A stretch of 60,000 bases of DNA from Takakia lepidozioides (lineage: Eukaryota; Streptophyta; Takakiopsida; Takakiales; Takakiaceae): assembly GCA_030704615.1 (NCBI GenBank), contig CM060734.1, positions 28,290,042 to 28,350,041 on the forward strand, read 5' to 3'. The position numbers and the translations under genes were made by a program. Positions 43,509 through 54,465 of the stretch are shown piece after piece (the first letter of the stretch is position 1; every line of letters starts with the position of its first letter). The notes under the pieces were generated by a model, which searched no databases, was not told the DNA's origin, and was given only the letters and a program-made list of their open reading frames with translations.

Positions 43509-45254
43509 GCAAGAGCGCAGGACCCTCAACATCTCCCAAAACAGGCGTGACCTTGAGTCTTGTAACCCATTGCCATACCCAGCTGATGAAAGCCCTTGGC
43601 AGGGCCAACCTGCCACTACTAAGTGAATAGGACCAACCCGCTCCAAATTATGCGCCCCCAGCAAGGAGATGTCTGCTGGCAAGGCTTGTTGGTATCCACG
43701 AACTGCAGACACTGGCAACAAATCAGGGTACTGCTGCACCAACTGAGCAACATGGCGCAGTGAGACGCGTCGTGCAGTCTCCTCCCTCTCCACATATAGG
43801 TAACGTCGAACTCGTACACCTGCCTGCAACACTGCAGCCAATCCAGTGTTGATCCCGCCAAACAAGTCCAGAAGGTATATGCCTTCATCCGGGCACTGCC
43901 ACACAAGAGGTGTGGTGTCCAATGGCGACAACTGAGGTGATCCTGGTGCAATCACCGCACTCTCCTCCTCTCTTGACGGTACGAGGGCCTCTACCCAAGC
44001 TTGTTGCACCTGTCTATCAACAGCCTGCTGCAAATCCTTGCTCGTACCCCACAATGGAGTGTGAGCAACCATGGCAGACAACTCTGCCGTACCATGCATG
44101 TCATCTTGCTCTGCTGGAGGTGGCACATCCTCTACATGGGCATTGCCATCCAGCAACTCTCCAGGCCAACTAACTGCAGCTGTGAAGGCTGCTAGTGTTG
44201 GCATCTTGCCCCGTTGGGCAGCAGCAACACCCCCAATGAACGTCACAAGGAGCTGTACATGACGACCATCCCCTGACTGCCATCCAGGCCTGTAGGATGC
44301 TGACTCCTCCCAAAAATCCAGGGTGAAGCCCATGGGATACAACACTGCCCCACCAACGAGGACATCGTAAGAGACCGCATCTGTCACAATGGCCTTGGCT
44401 CGCATCACTGAGCCATCTATAGGATGATCCGGCTGTAGTCTAATGGCCAACTCATGCCGTGTCATGCCCCGAACTTGCTCTGATCCTCCCAGAGATGTTT
44501 GTATCTGGAAAGGACAAGGCTCCATATCCGCCTCCATGAGGCCCAAACCTGCAATAGCAGCTCTGCCCAACATCAGTGGCTGAGCTCCTGAGTCCAACAA
44601 GACCCGCAGTGGCCGGTACCTCTTGCCTGCCGGTCCACTCAAAGAGCAAATGTCATCCTGGTTGTCTAACAAGATAACTTCAAGTGTCACCATGGCGCGC
44701 TCAAAGGCTGGCCTAGCTGGCAGCTCTGTCAACCTGGCAGCTGCAGCTTGCCATGGCGCAGCGGTGGCAGTCTTGACCCTCAAATCCGAGGATCCATCTG
44801 CCACTACATCTTCCAGTAACTCCGCAGAAGATGAAGTGGCCTCCCTACTCTCACAGAGTGTTGCTGCTAGTCTGAACACTGCAGCTGGTCTTACCCCTGG
44901 CGTCGCAATCATGGTTGCCGAGAATAGTGGGGCCTGACACACAGAGGTGGCTGCCCCCAACAACACACTGGCTGCACTAGCATTGGCAGCAGGTGTCAGT
45001 GCTGCACGTGTAGCTCTTCCCAATGGCACAATAATCTCCGCCTCGGTATCCGTGGGGCGAGAATTAGGTGCCATGGATGTCGTCGACACTGTCTCTGCCA
45101 AGATGAATGATTGAGGCAACCTAGCCTGACGACTTGCCTCCCCACGTGTGAGTCCAACTCCACCTCTGCACCTCGTGGCTCTGGAACTCGTGCTGCTCCT
45201 CGAGTGACGGCTGCAGCAGACTCCACCTGCACTAGTGATAGTGCTGTCCCACAC
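43509..45254 (-). CDS. Retroelement protease fused to a cytosine-5 DNA methyltransferase (truncated)
   Basis: One open frame of 606 codons, ending in the LTR fragment at 43434. Residues 187-316 form a retropepsin-like domain (VLLDSGAQPLMLGRAAIAGL at 218, YDVLVGGAVLYPMGF at 296). After a linker, residues 452-580 are the N-terminal half of a C5 methyltransferase: motif I LLDLFGGINTGLAAVLQAG (461), the acidic cofactor residue in YLYVEREETA (485), motif IV VVAGWPCQGLSSAG with the catalytic Cys (552), and motif V-like QDSRSRLFWEML (565). Motifs VI to X are absent because the frame runs into LTR sequence. The frame lies between gag and the missing reverse transcriptase and overlaps the gag frame by about 260 bp, suggesting a frameshift, natural or mutational. 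C5 methyltransferases inside retrotransposons are known from charophytes and dinoflagellates. Confidence 0.88.
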
Positions 45255-46769
45255 ATAAATCCCATGCCTCCCATGTCTCCTCCGTCAGGATGACACTGCT
45301 GAGGAGGAACAGGAGGTGGACCCTCAGGTCTTGGAGCTGGTACCACCTGAGCTGTGGCCATGGCAGCAAGCCTTTGCTCTAGCTGCTGAAGCCGGTTGGC
45401 CATACCTTGGTCAATGCCCTGACCTCCACGTCCTTGGCCATACTGTGCTTGCCCTCGTCCTGCATCTCGTGGCTGAGCACCTCGTCCTCTTTGAGGTGCT
45501 CCACCTCGCCCTCGGCCACCATTGTTCCCTTGGAATTGGCCTCGTCGCAACTCAGGGTGCAAGTCATAACACTGCGCATCTCCATGCCCATACTTGCCAC
45601 AATGCCCACACTGCAACTGTGCAGGTTATGCTTGTGCCGGCCCTTTGCCACTTTCTGGGCAATCTTTCTTGACATGGGGTCCTCCACATGTCCAACATAC
45701 CACCCTTGGTTGCTGTTGGCCTGCAAAAGAAGCTACTGGCCTCTACACCTGAGGTCCCCTGTAAGCTCCATGAAATTTAGGTTGGGCAACCTTGCCCCCC
45801 TGACCACATTGTTGGGCAGTCCCTTGTACCTGTTGGCTGGCAGCTGCGCCTCATGAAGGTATGTCCTTGCCAAATCCAATGGTAACAACTCGCTCCTCCA
45901 CCATGTTGAGCTCAATCCGCTCAGCCAGCAGAAACACATCTGCTAATGTGGGTTGGGCTGCTTGTACCTTGGGTCACACTTATCAAGCGCCTCATACGAG
46001 TGTAGGCCTCTCGCAAGCTCTCACTGGATTTGCGCTGGAAGTCTTGCAAACTTCGCAGCTTCTCTGTCCGTACGCCTTGGTAATTCGTCCACAACTCCTG
46101 GAAGAACTCCACCACCGGGTTGAATCTAGGCACATGTGTTGTAGTTGTGGTAGGAGGAGTAGTAGCACCTTTTGAACTGGTACCACCTGCAGAAGTACCG
46201 GCACTACTTGTTCCACTACTAGTGCTGGTAGTGGGAGATATTGGTGTTGATGCAGCTACTGGTCGTGTCGTGCCTCGAGTAATGGAGACGTAGTCAGGTG
46301 ACCAATACATCATCCACTCCTCAATCTCTGCTTCATGTCCTCGCCTGAACTCGTGGTAATCGTCCATAGGCGGGCCTTCCAAATGCTGGAACAGTCCCTT
46401 CCACGCCATGAATGGGGTGAACAGCTGTGGATTGCGCATTTGCTGCAAATCACACCAGCTGTCAAACTCCTGGATAAAGTCATCCAGCTCGATTGTGCCC
46501 ATAGCTCCAGAGTACCTATGAGGCCCCTTGGTAGCTCCATACATCTCCTCCATGTCGTCCCACAACAATGGCGAATGAAACTGCACACCTGTTGATGAAG
46601 CCTCCGAGTTTGTGTCTGACTCTACACTAGTTGAGGGTGGAGGTGAAGGTGGTCTGAAACGAACACCTCGTCTGGTGAACCCACTCTCACTACTACTGCT
46701 TGTAGCCGTACTCCCCTCAAAACCCTTGGGTAACTCCGTGATGACACTCACAACCCGCACCTTCCCCAC
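44996..46769 (-). pseudogene. gag: Ty3/gypsy gag, copy 2
   Basis: Starts MGKVRVVSVITELPKGFEGS at 46769. The capsid-like core (MGTIELDDFIQEFDSWCDLQ, FTPFMAWKGLFQHLEG) and the Ser/Thr/Gly linker are intact to about 45980. An 83-bp deletion relative to copy 1 (junction near 45966) shifts the frame. The first zinc knuckle (CWTCGGPHVKKDC, about 45690) and the second (CGHCGKYGHGDAQC, about 45610) follow, with a Gly/Arg-rich RNA-binding tail (45560-45440). The final open part overlaps the protease-methyltransferase frame. Same family as 1-1650. Confidence 0.85.
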
Positions 46770-46781
46770 GTGACACTATAA

Positions 46782-46796
46782 GGCTCTAGTACTAAT
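46782..46796 (-). promoter_or_regulatory. Possible degenerate primer binding site
   Basis: Minus-strand TTAGTACTAGAGCC just upstream of gag copy 2 resembles the tRNA-Met site TTGGTATCAGAGCC with three changes and lies where the 5' LTR should end. Weak evidence. Confidence 0.35.
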
Positions 46797-46809
46797 TCTA
46801 ATAGTGACA

Positions 46810-47280
46810 CGGGTGAGCACTTGTTGCGGATTAAGGGTCATATCCCAATGGCTAAGGGCACCGGCACCTGCATCCACCGCAAGAACTCATATGGTTGGCT
46901 GGTCATCAACCCAGCCTCACCATAGAAGAAACACTGGTGGTCTTGTTGGTCATCACTCCAGCCTCACCACCGACAGCATACTCTAGGATTGACCGGTGAT
47001 CAAATCCGGCCTAATCCCTATGAAAGCAAGCGCCCACACAAAACCAACATGGCGCACAGTCAAGCATGCAGGTGTGGGGGGGATCCAAACACAAGAAACC
47101 AAAACATCAACACCCCCACACCAAAATCCCTCCATAGTGCTGCTCCTGCAGAATACGCCAGCCCAAAAACCCCGGACTGACTGGCCTCCACCAAGAGAGG
47201 CTTTGGCAACTACAAGTACAAAGTAATGAAAATAGTAAAGAGAGGGAGGGGAAGAATAGAGGTCCGACCAAGCAAGATCT
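46810..47280 (-). repeat. 5' block shared with 1650-2250
   Basis: Matches the sequence upstream of gag copy 1 in the same relative position and orientation. The two copies diverge completely past about 47270. Likely the LTR 3' part or leader. Confidence 0.6.
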
Positions 47281-47289
47281 AATTCTGAT

Positions 47290-48039
47290 CTATGCTATCA
47301 ACTGCCAGACTTCTCTCAAAGTGCCTCGCTCTGCATGATGGTAAGGTGTGAGAGGTATATCTATATCCAGAAACCTGCCACTAACCTTATCCCAAGCTAC
47401 AGTAGCTCGCTCTAACCAACCCTCCTCCTCTCTCTGCCAGGTAGAGACAAAACAATATTCCCCTATCTCCCGCTCACTGAACACTAAAGAAAATAAAGGT
47501 GGGGTCTGACAGTCTCTCAACTCGAAAGCTTTGAGACGGTTGCGAGTGTCCTCATTGCGAATGACTGCATCTCTTTCAAGCAGAACAAACTTTTCATTGC
47601 TAATGAACCCCCGCTCGTGGTTGCCTCGTGTAGAGCGTGTCCGGCTGCAACCATGTCTGATTGCAAAAACTTGTGTAGCTCCTGCTCCTCTGCTCCAGTA
47701 CACCACAGCCTTGTGGCTGAACACCTTGGTCCCCGGGGTTGTCTTTGGCTGTGTTCCAAGCCTAGCTTCCACCCACTTTGGTATTTCACCTACAGCTGCA
47801 GAACTGCTCGCTCCAACAGAGTTCTGACTGTCCAAAGCAATATTGAGGCCCGCAACGCCAACTACAGCAGTTTGTTGTCTATTGCTAATGCCTGACTCCC
47901 AGTATGCAATCAACTCGTCCAACTGCTCCCCACTCAAATCAGTCTGAGTTCCTTGAGAAACATAAATCTTGTCCCCTTGTGTGCACAGGCTAAGAGAAGA
48001 GACCTGCCCTTCAATTACGTCATCATTTCCCCCAGCCAT
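47290..48039 (-). CDS. Unrecognised 249-residue protein upstream of gag copy 2
   Basis: An uninterrupted ORF from ATG (MAGGNDDVIEGQVSSLSLC) to TAG, on the same strand as gag copy 2 and ending about 520 bp upstream of it. It has an acidic N-terminus, SGEQLDELIAYWESG, a mixed central part and ERATVAWDKVSGRFLDIDIP near the end. No signal peptide, membrane segment or known motif was seen. It is absent from the copy 1 neighbourhood. It could be an extra retroelement ORF, a captured gene or a host gene. Being open while its neighbours are broken argues that it is real and recent. Confidence 0.5.
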   Translation of the reverse strand: MAGGNDDVIEGQVSSLSLCTQGDKIYVSQGTQTDLSGEQLDELIAYWESGISNRQQTAVVGVAGLNIALDSQNSVGASSSAAVGEIPKWVEARLGTQPKTTPGTKVFSHKAVVYWSRGAGATQVFAIRHGCSRTRSTRGNHERGFISNEKFVLLERDAVIRNEDTRNRLKAFELRDCQTPPLFSLVFSEREIGEYCFVSTWQREEEGWLERATVAWDKVSGRFLDIDIPLTPYHHAERGTLREVWQLIA

Positions 48040-48869
48040 ACAAGGAGAACATCCCTAGATTTGTCTCTCATGTAGACCACAACAGGTTCTAGAAATAAAA
48101 TTGTGGATCTTTCATAGCACACTCACACTCAAAAGATTCCATAGATTTTTAGCAGAGTCCAAAAAACTAGATAGGTAGATTTCCTCTTTCTCCGGCTATC
48201 CCCCCAAAAACTGAGTCAAACGGAGTCCATTTGACAAAGATATGACCAATTAGGCTCTAAATCATTTAAATTAGATCAAAAGGGCTTTTTCTTTTTCTTT
48301 TTTTTCTTTTTTTTTCTTTTTTTGGTTTTCAAATTTAAAATTCAAAGTTACACCCAAAATATCTGGTAACTGGTTCCCGGTTCCCTAAGTTCTATATGGT
48401 TTCCTAGGTTCCCTGGCCACGTGCCTGCCGTTCCCCTCCATTTCATTTGAGTTCAACAGCTCACCATGCTTTGGAATCCCAACCGTCTTCTACCACAAAC
48501 CGTGGTGACGATGGAGGTTGTGAAGCTCATTTCCCCTTAGCAACATCTCACCTTGGCACCCTCACAATTTTCATTGAAGTAAAGCTGGCAAGCAAGTTCC
48601 TGCAAAGCCTTTCAATGATCATTCACAGCCGGCTACCCATCTGCTTGCACGTTCAAGCTGCGTCCCTGGAGTTCTCACATGGCACTGTCTCAACTCAGCA
48701 ACGCATGTATGAACATGGTAGAGAATATAAGCCAGAACACACAGCTCCATGCCATGTGGCCCCCCATCTGCTCAACTAGTCGAATACGGCTCATCACGGC
48801 ACTATTACAGACCGGCACCTTTGCCCACTCACGGATCTTGCATTTCTTGACGTTCCCCAGCTCGAGGCT
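48040..48869. other. Spacer with T-rich tract
   Basis: A long T-rich tract with interspersed C lies at 48281-48325. No supported gene. Confidence 0.45.
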
Positions 48870-49688
48870 TTGCACAAATTGCCCACTGTTTGTAGGCACA
48901 CCAACGCTGAAGAAGCTTCCATTTGGACTCTACCAAGGCCCTACTGCTTGTCGAAGTTGCCTTATGTAGTAGCTGATTGTCTGCGAAACACAGGATGTCC
49001 ACAAGTGCGCCAACGGCATCATACTCTCCGAGTGTATGTCAAGCTAACTACAAGTCTGATCACGGGCCTGTCCCCCAAGCGTCACGCCCTGATGCTTTGC
49101 TCTCTGCATAGTACTTTATTATTGTGCAAATGCTCGAACTGCTCAGCATTTTTAACACGGCTCCAGCCTCCGAGCTACCTCTTGCCGTTCTCCAGCTCTC
49201 AGCTTACTTATATGTGCATTTGGACGTTGTTCCCAGCTATGCCCGCCCTATGTTTTGCAAGCAGTTATCAGAGAAAGACTTCACACGGTTTTCGCTGTAG
49301 CCCCTCCTCTCTTCTCATAATGGGGACTGCCTTCAGCATGTGTACTCCACGATCACTATGCTCCACAATCCACCTCGAGGTCCAAAGCCTCGGGCAAAAC
49401 AAAACAAGTCTTACCCAAGAAAAGAAGTTTACCGTCAACAACTACAAGCTGATTTGTCTGCACAACTGCAGCTCCTTCTTTGTATATACAGAGCCTACGA
49501 GGCTGTCCAAGCCTCCATCTCGCCTCTTATTTGGCATCTTGTGTGCCTCCCGTGCACAACATTGTACCGGACTACAAACGAAACAAGCAACAATGACTTT
49601 TATCTTAACCACTCATTACGAGTTGTGCTTTCCCTACTTCAAATATCATCGACATAGTGCTAACATAAAAGAAATCTATCTAGCTTAG
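48870..49688 (+). other. Long open frame of doubtful coding value
   Basis: 272 codons from ATG without a stop, but the translation is rich in Cys, Leu, Ser and His with no domain, and shorter ORFs overlap it in another frame. Length alone makes it worth noting; composition suggests chance or antisense. Confidence 0.2.
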
Positions 49689-49689
49689 C

Positions 49690-50560
49690 ACTACCAAAAC
49701 TAGACATGTCATCTCTCTCGAGTGATAAGAGAACTAAAATCACATTGTTGACACAAGAACATGAAATACAACACCATCACTCGTTAAACTAAGAGTCGAG
49801 CCAGGGGCACCCCAAGCTATGGGGACTCCACCCCACAACATCATATTCTCCCTTCATAAGCACACTTAGATTCTAAGCAGTGAAGGAGCTCGGTTGTGCA
49901 GGCTCAACTCGAGAGAGATGAGCCGCACAACTGACGCTCTCGTGAAGATAGGATGGTTCAGGTGTCAAGCTAAACTTGACACCTGACTTAACACTTGAAC
50001 TAAATCCAAGTGTTAAATACAAATAACTAGCTTTATTCTAGTTAGTTTCACATTGTGTTTATTTAACTTGACACCCTCCTAGATACTAACCACCTTGCTG
50101 GTCCTCTCTTTCCAGAACCTTTTCACTTTAAAAACTCAAAAGCACAACAATAAAGAAATATATATATGATCCTATGGATCTATGGCCTAAGAGGCATTCT
50201 CACTCTTAGCTTTTAAGGAAGTTTCCTTCTCCTTAACACATGTACACGTCATATGACTTCAACCCACAATGGAGTCATTGCTCCTTTAACAAATGAACAT
50301 TTCTCTCTCAACTAAGCTCTCCTCTTTCCTTAGAGGGTTATTTTTTCACATATAAGAGAGAGCCTCTCATGGGCCTGTCTTGCAAACTCAAATGGAATTG
50401 ACAAACATCAAAGCAAAGTAAGGTAAGTGGTTTATCAACCTTAAGAGCAATGTGAGCTTGGGATGCTCTAGTGGCTCGATGGTGTGGCTCTTGTGAGGCC
50501 CTTTCTCTAGGTGCATGTCAACATTGTCCACCCATAGCTCTCTATTCGTCCCAAGTCTCT
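49690..50560 (-). repeat. LTR-like repeat, related to 9863-11486
   Basis: Contains phrases in the same order as the outer LTR family (GTCGAGCCAGGGGCACC, GACTCCACCC, GAGCTCGGTTGTGC) and an internal hairpin (TTAACACTTG with CAAGTGTTAA near 49991-50015). No coding sequence. Confidence 0.5.
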
Positions 50561-51180
50561 CCATTCTACTCTCTAGTGATCACAAACTTCCTTCTTTATC
50601 AAAGCAAATGGCCTCAAGGCCCACAATGAGCTAGCTTCCTCGCCTTAGCTCTCAAATAAACACTCCTTCCTAACTAGGGAGCTTCAAGCTCCACTCCCTA
50701 GGACCTAGGCTCCCTCTAGCAAACTAAACTACAACAAAGCAAGAGCAAAGCAAAGAAATGAACTAGGTGAAGAAACAAGGAAGCCTTGCCCTTCTTTTAT
50801 CAGTTTTTGGGGCTCTTAAAATATTGTAGGATAGTCTTAAACTAATATAAACTAGAGGGAGATATAATTAAAAAAAAACTACTAAAGTTCAGTAAACAAA
50901 TAGTTGGATGGAACTCATCCGGGAAACCGGTCAAAGGGATTTTCCTCATCCTGTTTGACCGCTAGGTGGCGGTTATCATCCGCTCAACCGTTTAAGGCGA
51001 ATTTGAGTCTTTTCCTCCAATTAAATCCATAGAAAATCATTTAATGCGGTTATCGCAAGTGTCGTAGCCTTGTAATTTGGTGCCGTTGATAACCTTAACC
51101 ATAAATCACAAAACTTGGTGATAAATTATGATTAGGTGCTCCATAATTGCTTGTAAATCGTCAGGTCGAGCGGAGTTAAA
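50561..51180 (-). repeat. LTR-like repeat unit 1
   Basis: Diverged direct repeat of 51830-52690. Shared landmarks are AAGCAAGAGCAAAGCAAAG, TTTTTGGGGCT and TTTGGTGCCGTTGATAACC (GCCGCTACAAACATTAACC in the other). No coding sequence. Confidence 0.6.
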
Positions 51181-51829
51181 AAACCAATTCCAAATGCTGT
51201 TCTCCGTGGATCCCGCCGCGTAGGTAGTTTGCTGCTTCCCTGGAAATTCTCCTAATGGTGATGCCCCTGGAGTCTTGGATCCTGCCCCTTGATCTTGAAC
51301 CCCCAGAAGTCACCTCCAACTATCCATTCGCACCGTTGACTGGCCACGCTCTGTTCCGAAGTCGTCCGTTCCGCAGTTGTTCCGATCCACCGTCCTGTTG
51401 TTGTTGCGATATTTCATCACTATACAATGTCATATTTCTAATTTGCCAAGTGCTGTCACCGTGTGGACCTACTGGATAAGTGAAGGGGGAGAATAGAAAG
51501 ATCGCAACCCGTCCTTACAGTCGCCCTTGTACAGTTCAAACAATTCCAAGTTGCTGCTAGTTGTACCGTGTTGGTAGCCTACTATGCTGTCCTTGCAGCT
51601 TTCCTACTGTCGTTTTGACGCCAGAATGCCACTCGATGCTCGTCTCAGACTTAATCTAATTCCTAAGTGCTTCACCAACGGTTCCCAAATAACTAACAAC
51701 TTGTGATAATTTGGCAGCACAATGTCGAAATTGCATGATCCCCTGTATCTGTGCGACATGATCAACATTTGCTTCTAAGCTTAAAACCTGAAAAAATTGG
51801 CGATAGCTTCGCCGTAATATAGAAATCCT
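51181..51829. other. Spacer between LTR-like repeats
   Basis: No recognised gene. ORF 51255-51479 (plus) has no domain. Confidence 0.35.
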
Positions 51830-52690
51830 TCTTTATAAACTATAAATGGCTCCAAGGCCCACGAGGTGTGGGGCTAGAAGCCAACTCTAGCTCCCATAAC
51901 ATAATGCTCTCTACCATTAGCAAGCTCGAGCTCTACTTGCTAGGACCTAAGCTCCTCAAGGACCTATGATGCTAGATTCCAACTCTAGCTCCCACCAAAA
52001 AGAAACAAATGCTCAATGGCATGCAAGGTATGGGGCTAGAAGCCAACTCTAGCTCCCACAAAATAATGCTCTCTACTACTAGCAAGTTCGAGCTCTACTT
52101 GCTATGACCTAAGCTCCTCAAGCAACTATGGTGCTAGATTCCACCTCTAGCTCCCATGAAAACATACAAAGCAAGAACAAAGCAAAAGGAAAGCAAGAAG
52201 TGAGGAACAAGGGAGCATTGCCTCTCTTATATACTACTTTTGGGGCTAATAAAAAACTATGAAATAATGATTAAACTACTCTAGTCAATTGGGAAACTTA
52301 TTGACCAAATAAGGACAACTAATAAAATATGAGCCATGGATGGATGGATTTCATCCAATAGGATGGATGTCATCCAACAGATTTTATCAAATTGGATAAT
52401 TGTTATCCAACAGAATTTTATCCAATAAATTTCATCCACATGATGGATGATTGTTGGCATTGCCGCTTGTGCTGGATGGATGAAGTTCTCCGCTCATCCT
52501 CCAATCTCCCTTGGCTGTTCCCGCCAATCAAATAATGAATGAACGTTTTAAAATAGGTCACCGCGAGTGCTCCTTGTCTCATAATTCGGTGCCGCTACAA
52601 ACATTAACCGAAAATTCCTAAATTTTGTGGATAATTTAGGTAAGGACCTCTTGGCATCCTGGTAAATCCTTGGGCTAATCAGAGCATTCT
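51830..52690 (-). repeat. LTR-like repeat unit 2 with internal duplication
   Basis: Contains a tandem duplication of about 175 bp (51848 and 52022 onward, GGGGCTAGAAGCCAACTCTA in both). A minus-strand TATA box (AGTATATAAGAGAGG) lies near 52219-52233. Clustered GGATGGAT and ATCCAA motifs lie at 52330-52500. Same family as unit 1. Confidence 0.6.
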
Positions 52691-53339
52691 AACTCTATTT
52701 TATCGACGTACTCTTTGCGTCCCATCGTTTTGAAAGACTACAGCTTCCGTGGAGTATCAAACTTGGTGGGTATTTCTCCGGGTCTTCGACCCTGCCACTG
52801 ACTCCCCGACTGTGGGGGATATCTCCTTCTGTTTCCACTTTTCTAACTAATGTCATGGTTTTGGCACCCAAATGTCCAAACTGTCTACCTAAAGATAAAA
52901 AATGATCGAAAAATAAATATATACCTAAATATGCATCTACAGAGAGGAACATAGGGAGAGGGATAGAGGGAGAGGGACAGAGGGACAAGAGGGAGAGGGA
53001 CAGAGGAGAGAGAGAGAGATGACCAAAAAAAAAAAAAAAATGTGGAGGGGGGGAGTGACTGGGCAACAACTGCTCTCTCCATCTCTCTCCATATCCTCAT
53101 GCAAGAAAAAAAACCCGAAGGTTGGGGGGGGGGGGGAACCGAGCAGTAGTAGAGTCTGCTGATGCTAAGTCCCCCCCTCCCCCAACCTTCTGTTATTTTT
53201 TTTTTTTGTGAGCAGCACAAAAGAGAGGGAGAGAGAGGGGGGGGGGGGGGGGGGGGGCAAAGAAAGAAAAAGAAAAAAAAGTGGGGGATACCCCCTAGTG
53301 TCCCATCCCCTGTCCCTATCCCCTCTCACTGCCCTTTAA
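52691..53339. repeat. Low-complexity tract
   Basis: GAGAGGGA repeats (52940-53010), an A run (53025-53040), G runs (53125-53136 and 53240-53257) and a T run (53196-53208). The ORFs here are translations of simple sequence. Confidence 0.85.
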
Positions 53340-53735
53340 CTCAAACAAAAAGGCAGCGTTTCCTAGCGATCCCCATCCGTCGCAAGAAAAAAACTCGTCG
53401 CAACCCCCTCTGCGACGTCCCGCCGTCGCATATCCCCCGCGCCCTTGGGCCCCCCCTCTTCCCCTTCATGCCTCCTTGCGACGGCGGGGCATCGCAAAGG
53501 GGGATTGCGACGTTTTTTTTTTCTTGCGACGGATGGGGGTCGCTAGGGGGCAACGTCCGCGCGTCGCAGCCTGGCCCTGGCGCTAGATCCAGTTCGTTGG
53601 CGATGCGCGGGCGTCGCAAGGTGGCACGCCGGGACGTCGCAAAAAAAGGCCGCGGGGTTGGCGTCGCACGCTCAGCGTCGTGCCGCGCGTGGGGGTGTGG
53701 CTGGCGTCCCTAACCCCCCCCATTTGCTGTAGTGA
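53340..53735. mobile_element. CACTA-like transposon end with subterminal repeats
   Basis: Read inward from 53735 the sequence starts CACTACAGCAAATGGGGGG, the style of CACTA-element termini. About a dozen copies of TGCGACG/CGTCGCA in both orientations fill 53365-53670, as expected for subterminal transposase-binding motifs. No transposase gene and no matching left end were found, so it is a fragment or a small non-autonomous copy. It abuts the integrase fragment directly. Confidence 0.6.
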
Positions 53736-54106
53736 CTTCTTGGGATCATCCCGAGGCATATGGCTTAGCGGAGAGAGTTGTTCAGACAGTCAAGAGGGGT
53801 TTACGCAAGTACAGTTTGCAGAAGGGACACCTGGGAGATTGGGACCTTCAGTTGCCTTGTTTGGCAATGGGCTATAGATTCAGCAAACAAGCGTCATTTG
53901 CCTCCTTGTCACCTTACTTTCTTCTCTTTGGCGAGAGCCAGATTTGTCTGCATCTATTCGCAGGGAGGCTACAGTAGTCCTCAACCTTGATGATCCGAAT
54001 GTGTGGACACAAACATGTGACCAACGGACAGAGTTGTTCAAAAGAGTCATGCCTATGGCTTTTGAGAACCTTGCTATTGCCCAACATCGAGACACGTTGA
54101 GGTATG
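53736..54106 (+). pseudogene. pol: Gypsy integrase fragment
   Basis: SWDHPEAYGLAERVVQTVKR and GLRKYSLQ, then DWDLQLPCLAMGYRFSKQAS, the end of the integrase catalytic core, a frame change near 53965, then MPMAFENLAIAQHRDTLRY. The last motif directly precedes the YATIHGGGYRPEVRRF of the PHD fragment at 43327 in family order, so this is the same gypsy family. It is cut on the left by the CACTA-like end and on the right by an LTR starting at 54107. Confidence 0.85.
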
Positions 54107-54465
54107 TGTCATGGTTTTGTTTGAGATTAGTTAGAAATAATTATTTCTAGCTAATTAGGACTTTATACAATTATATTTATATTTTGTGGGCATTGGGACT
54201 TCATTTGGTTCCATGTACCAAGTGAGGTGACGAACCTCACTTGGGACGTGGAGAGGTTATCTCCACGTGAGACGTAGGCAGGCTCGTCTTCTTCTAGCTG
54301 AGCCTTCCGAGGCCTCTCTCGCCGCCATAGCTCTAGTACTTGAGATGGAGAGTGGGTGGGGTCTGTATGGTGGAGTCCTTTAGCAAAGGTACCATTGGCT
54401 TGACTTATATAACGTGATAGAGTGGGTTCAGCTCTTTTCACCATTTTCATATCACTAGAAGAACA
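54107..54465 (+). repeat. LTR fragment, same family as 11486-11160
   Basis: Starts TGTCATGGTTTTG at 54107, immediately after the integrase motif. The first 340 bp match 11486-11140 (inverted), and 54305-54447 matches 43366-43508. It may be the start of a longer insertion continuing to the right. Confidence 0.75.

Noticed and set aside
43509-45254. Independent host DNMT gene
   Set aside because: The frame starts in the gag/protease region and carries a retropepsin DSGA motif upstream, so the methyltransferase belongs to the retroelement polyprotein.
48870-49688. 272-residue plus-strand protein as a real gene
   Set aside because: Composition is Cys/Leu/Ser/His-rich without domains, and the surrounding sequence is repeat-derived. 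It is kept only as a low-confidence entry.
53162-53713. 183-residue ORF over 53162-53713
   Set aside because: It is translated from homopolymer runs and the CACTA-like subterminal repeats.
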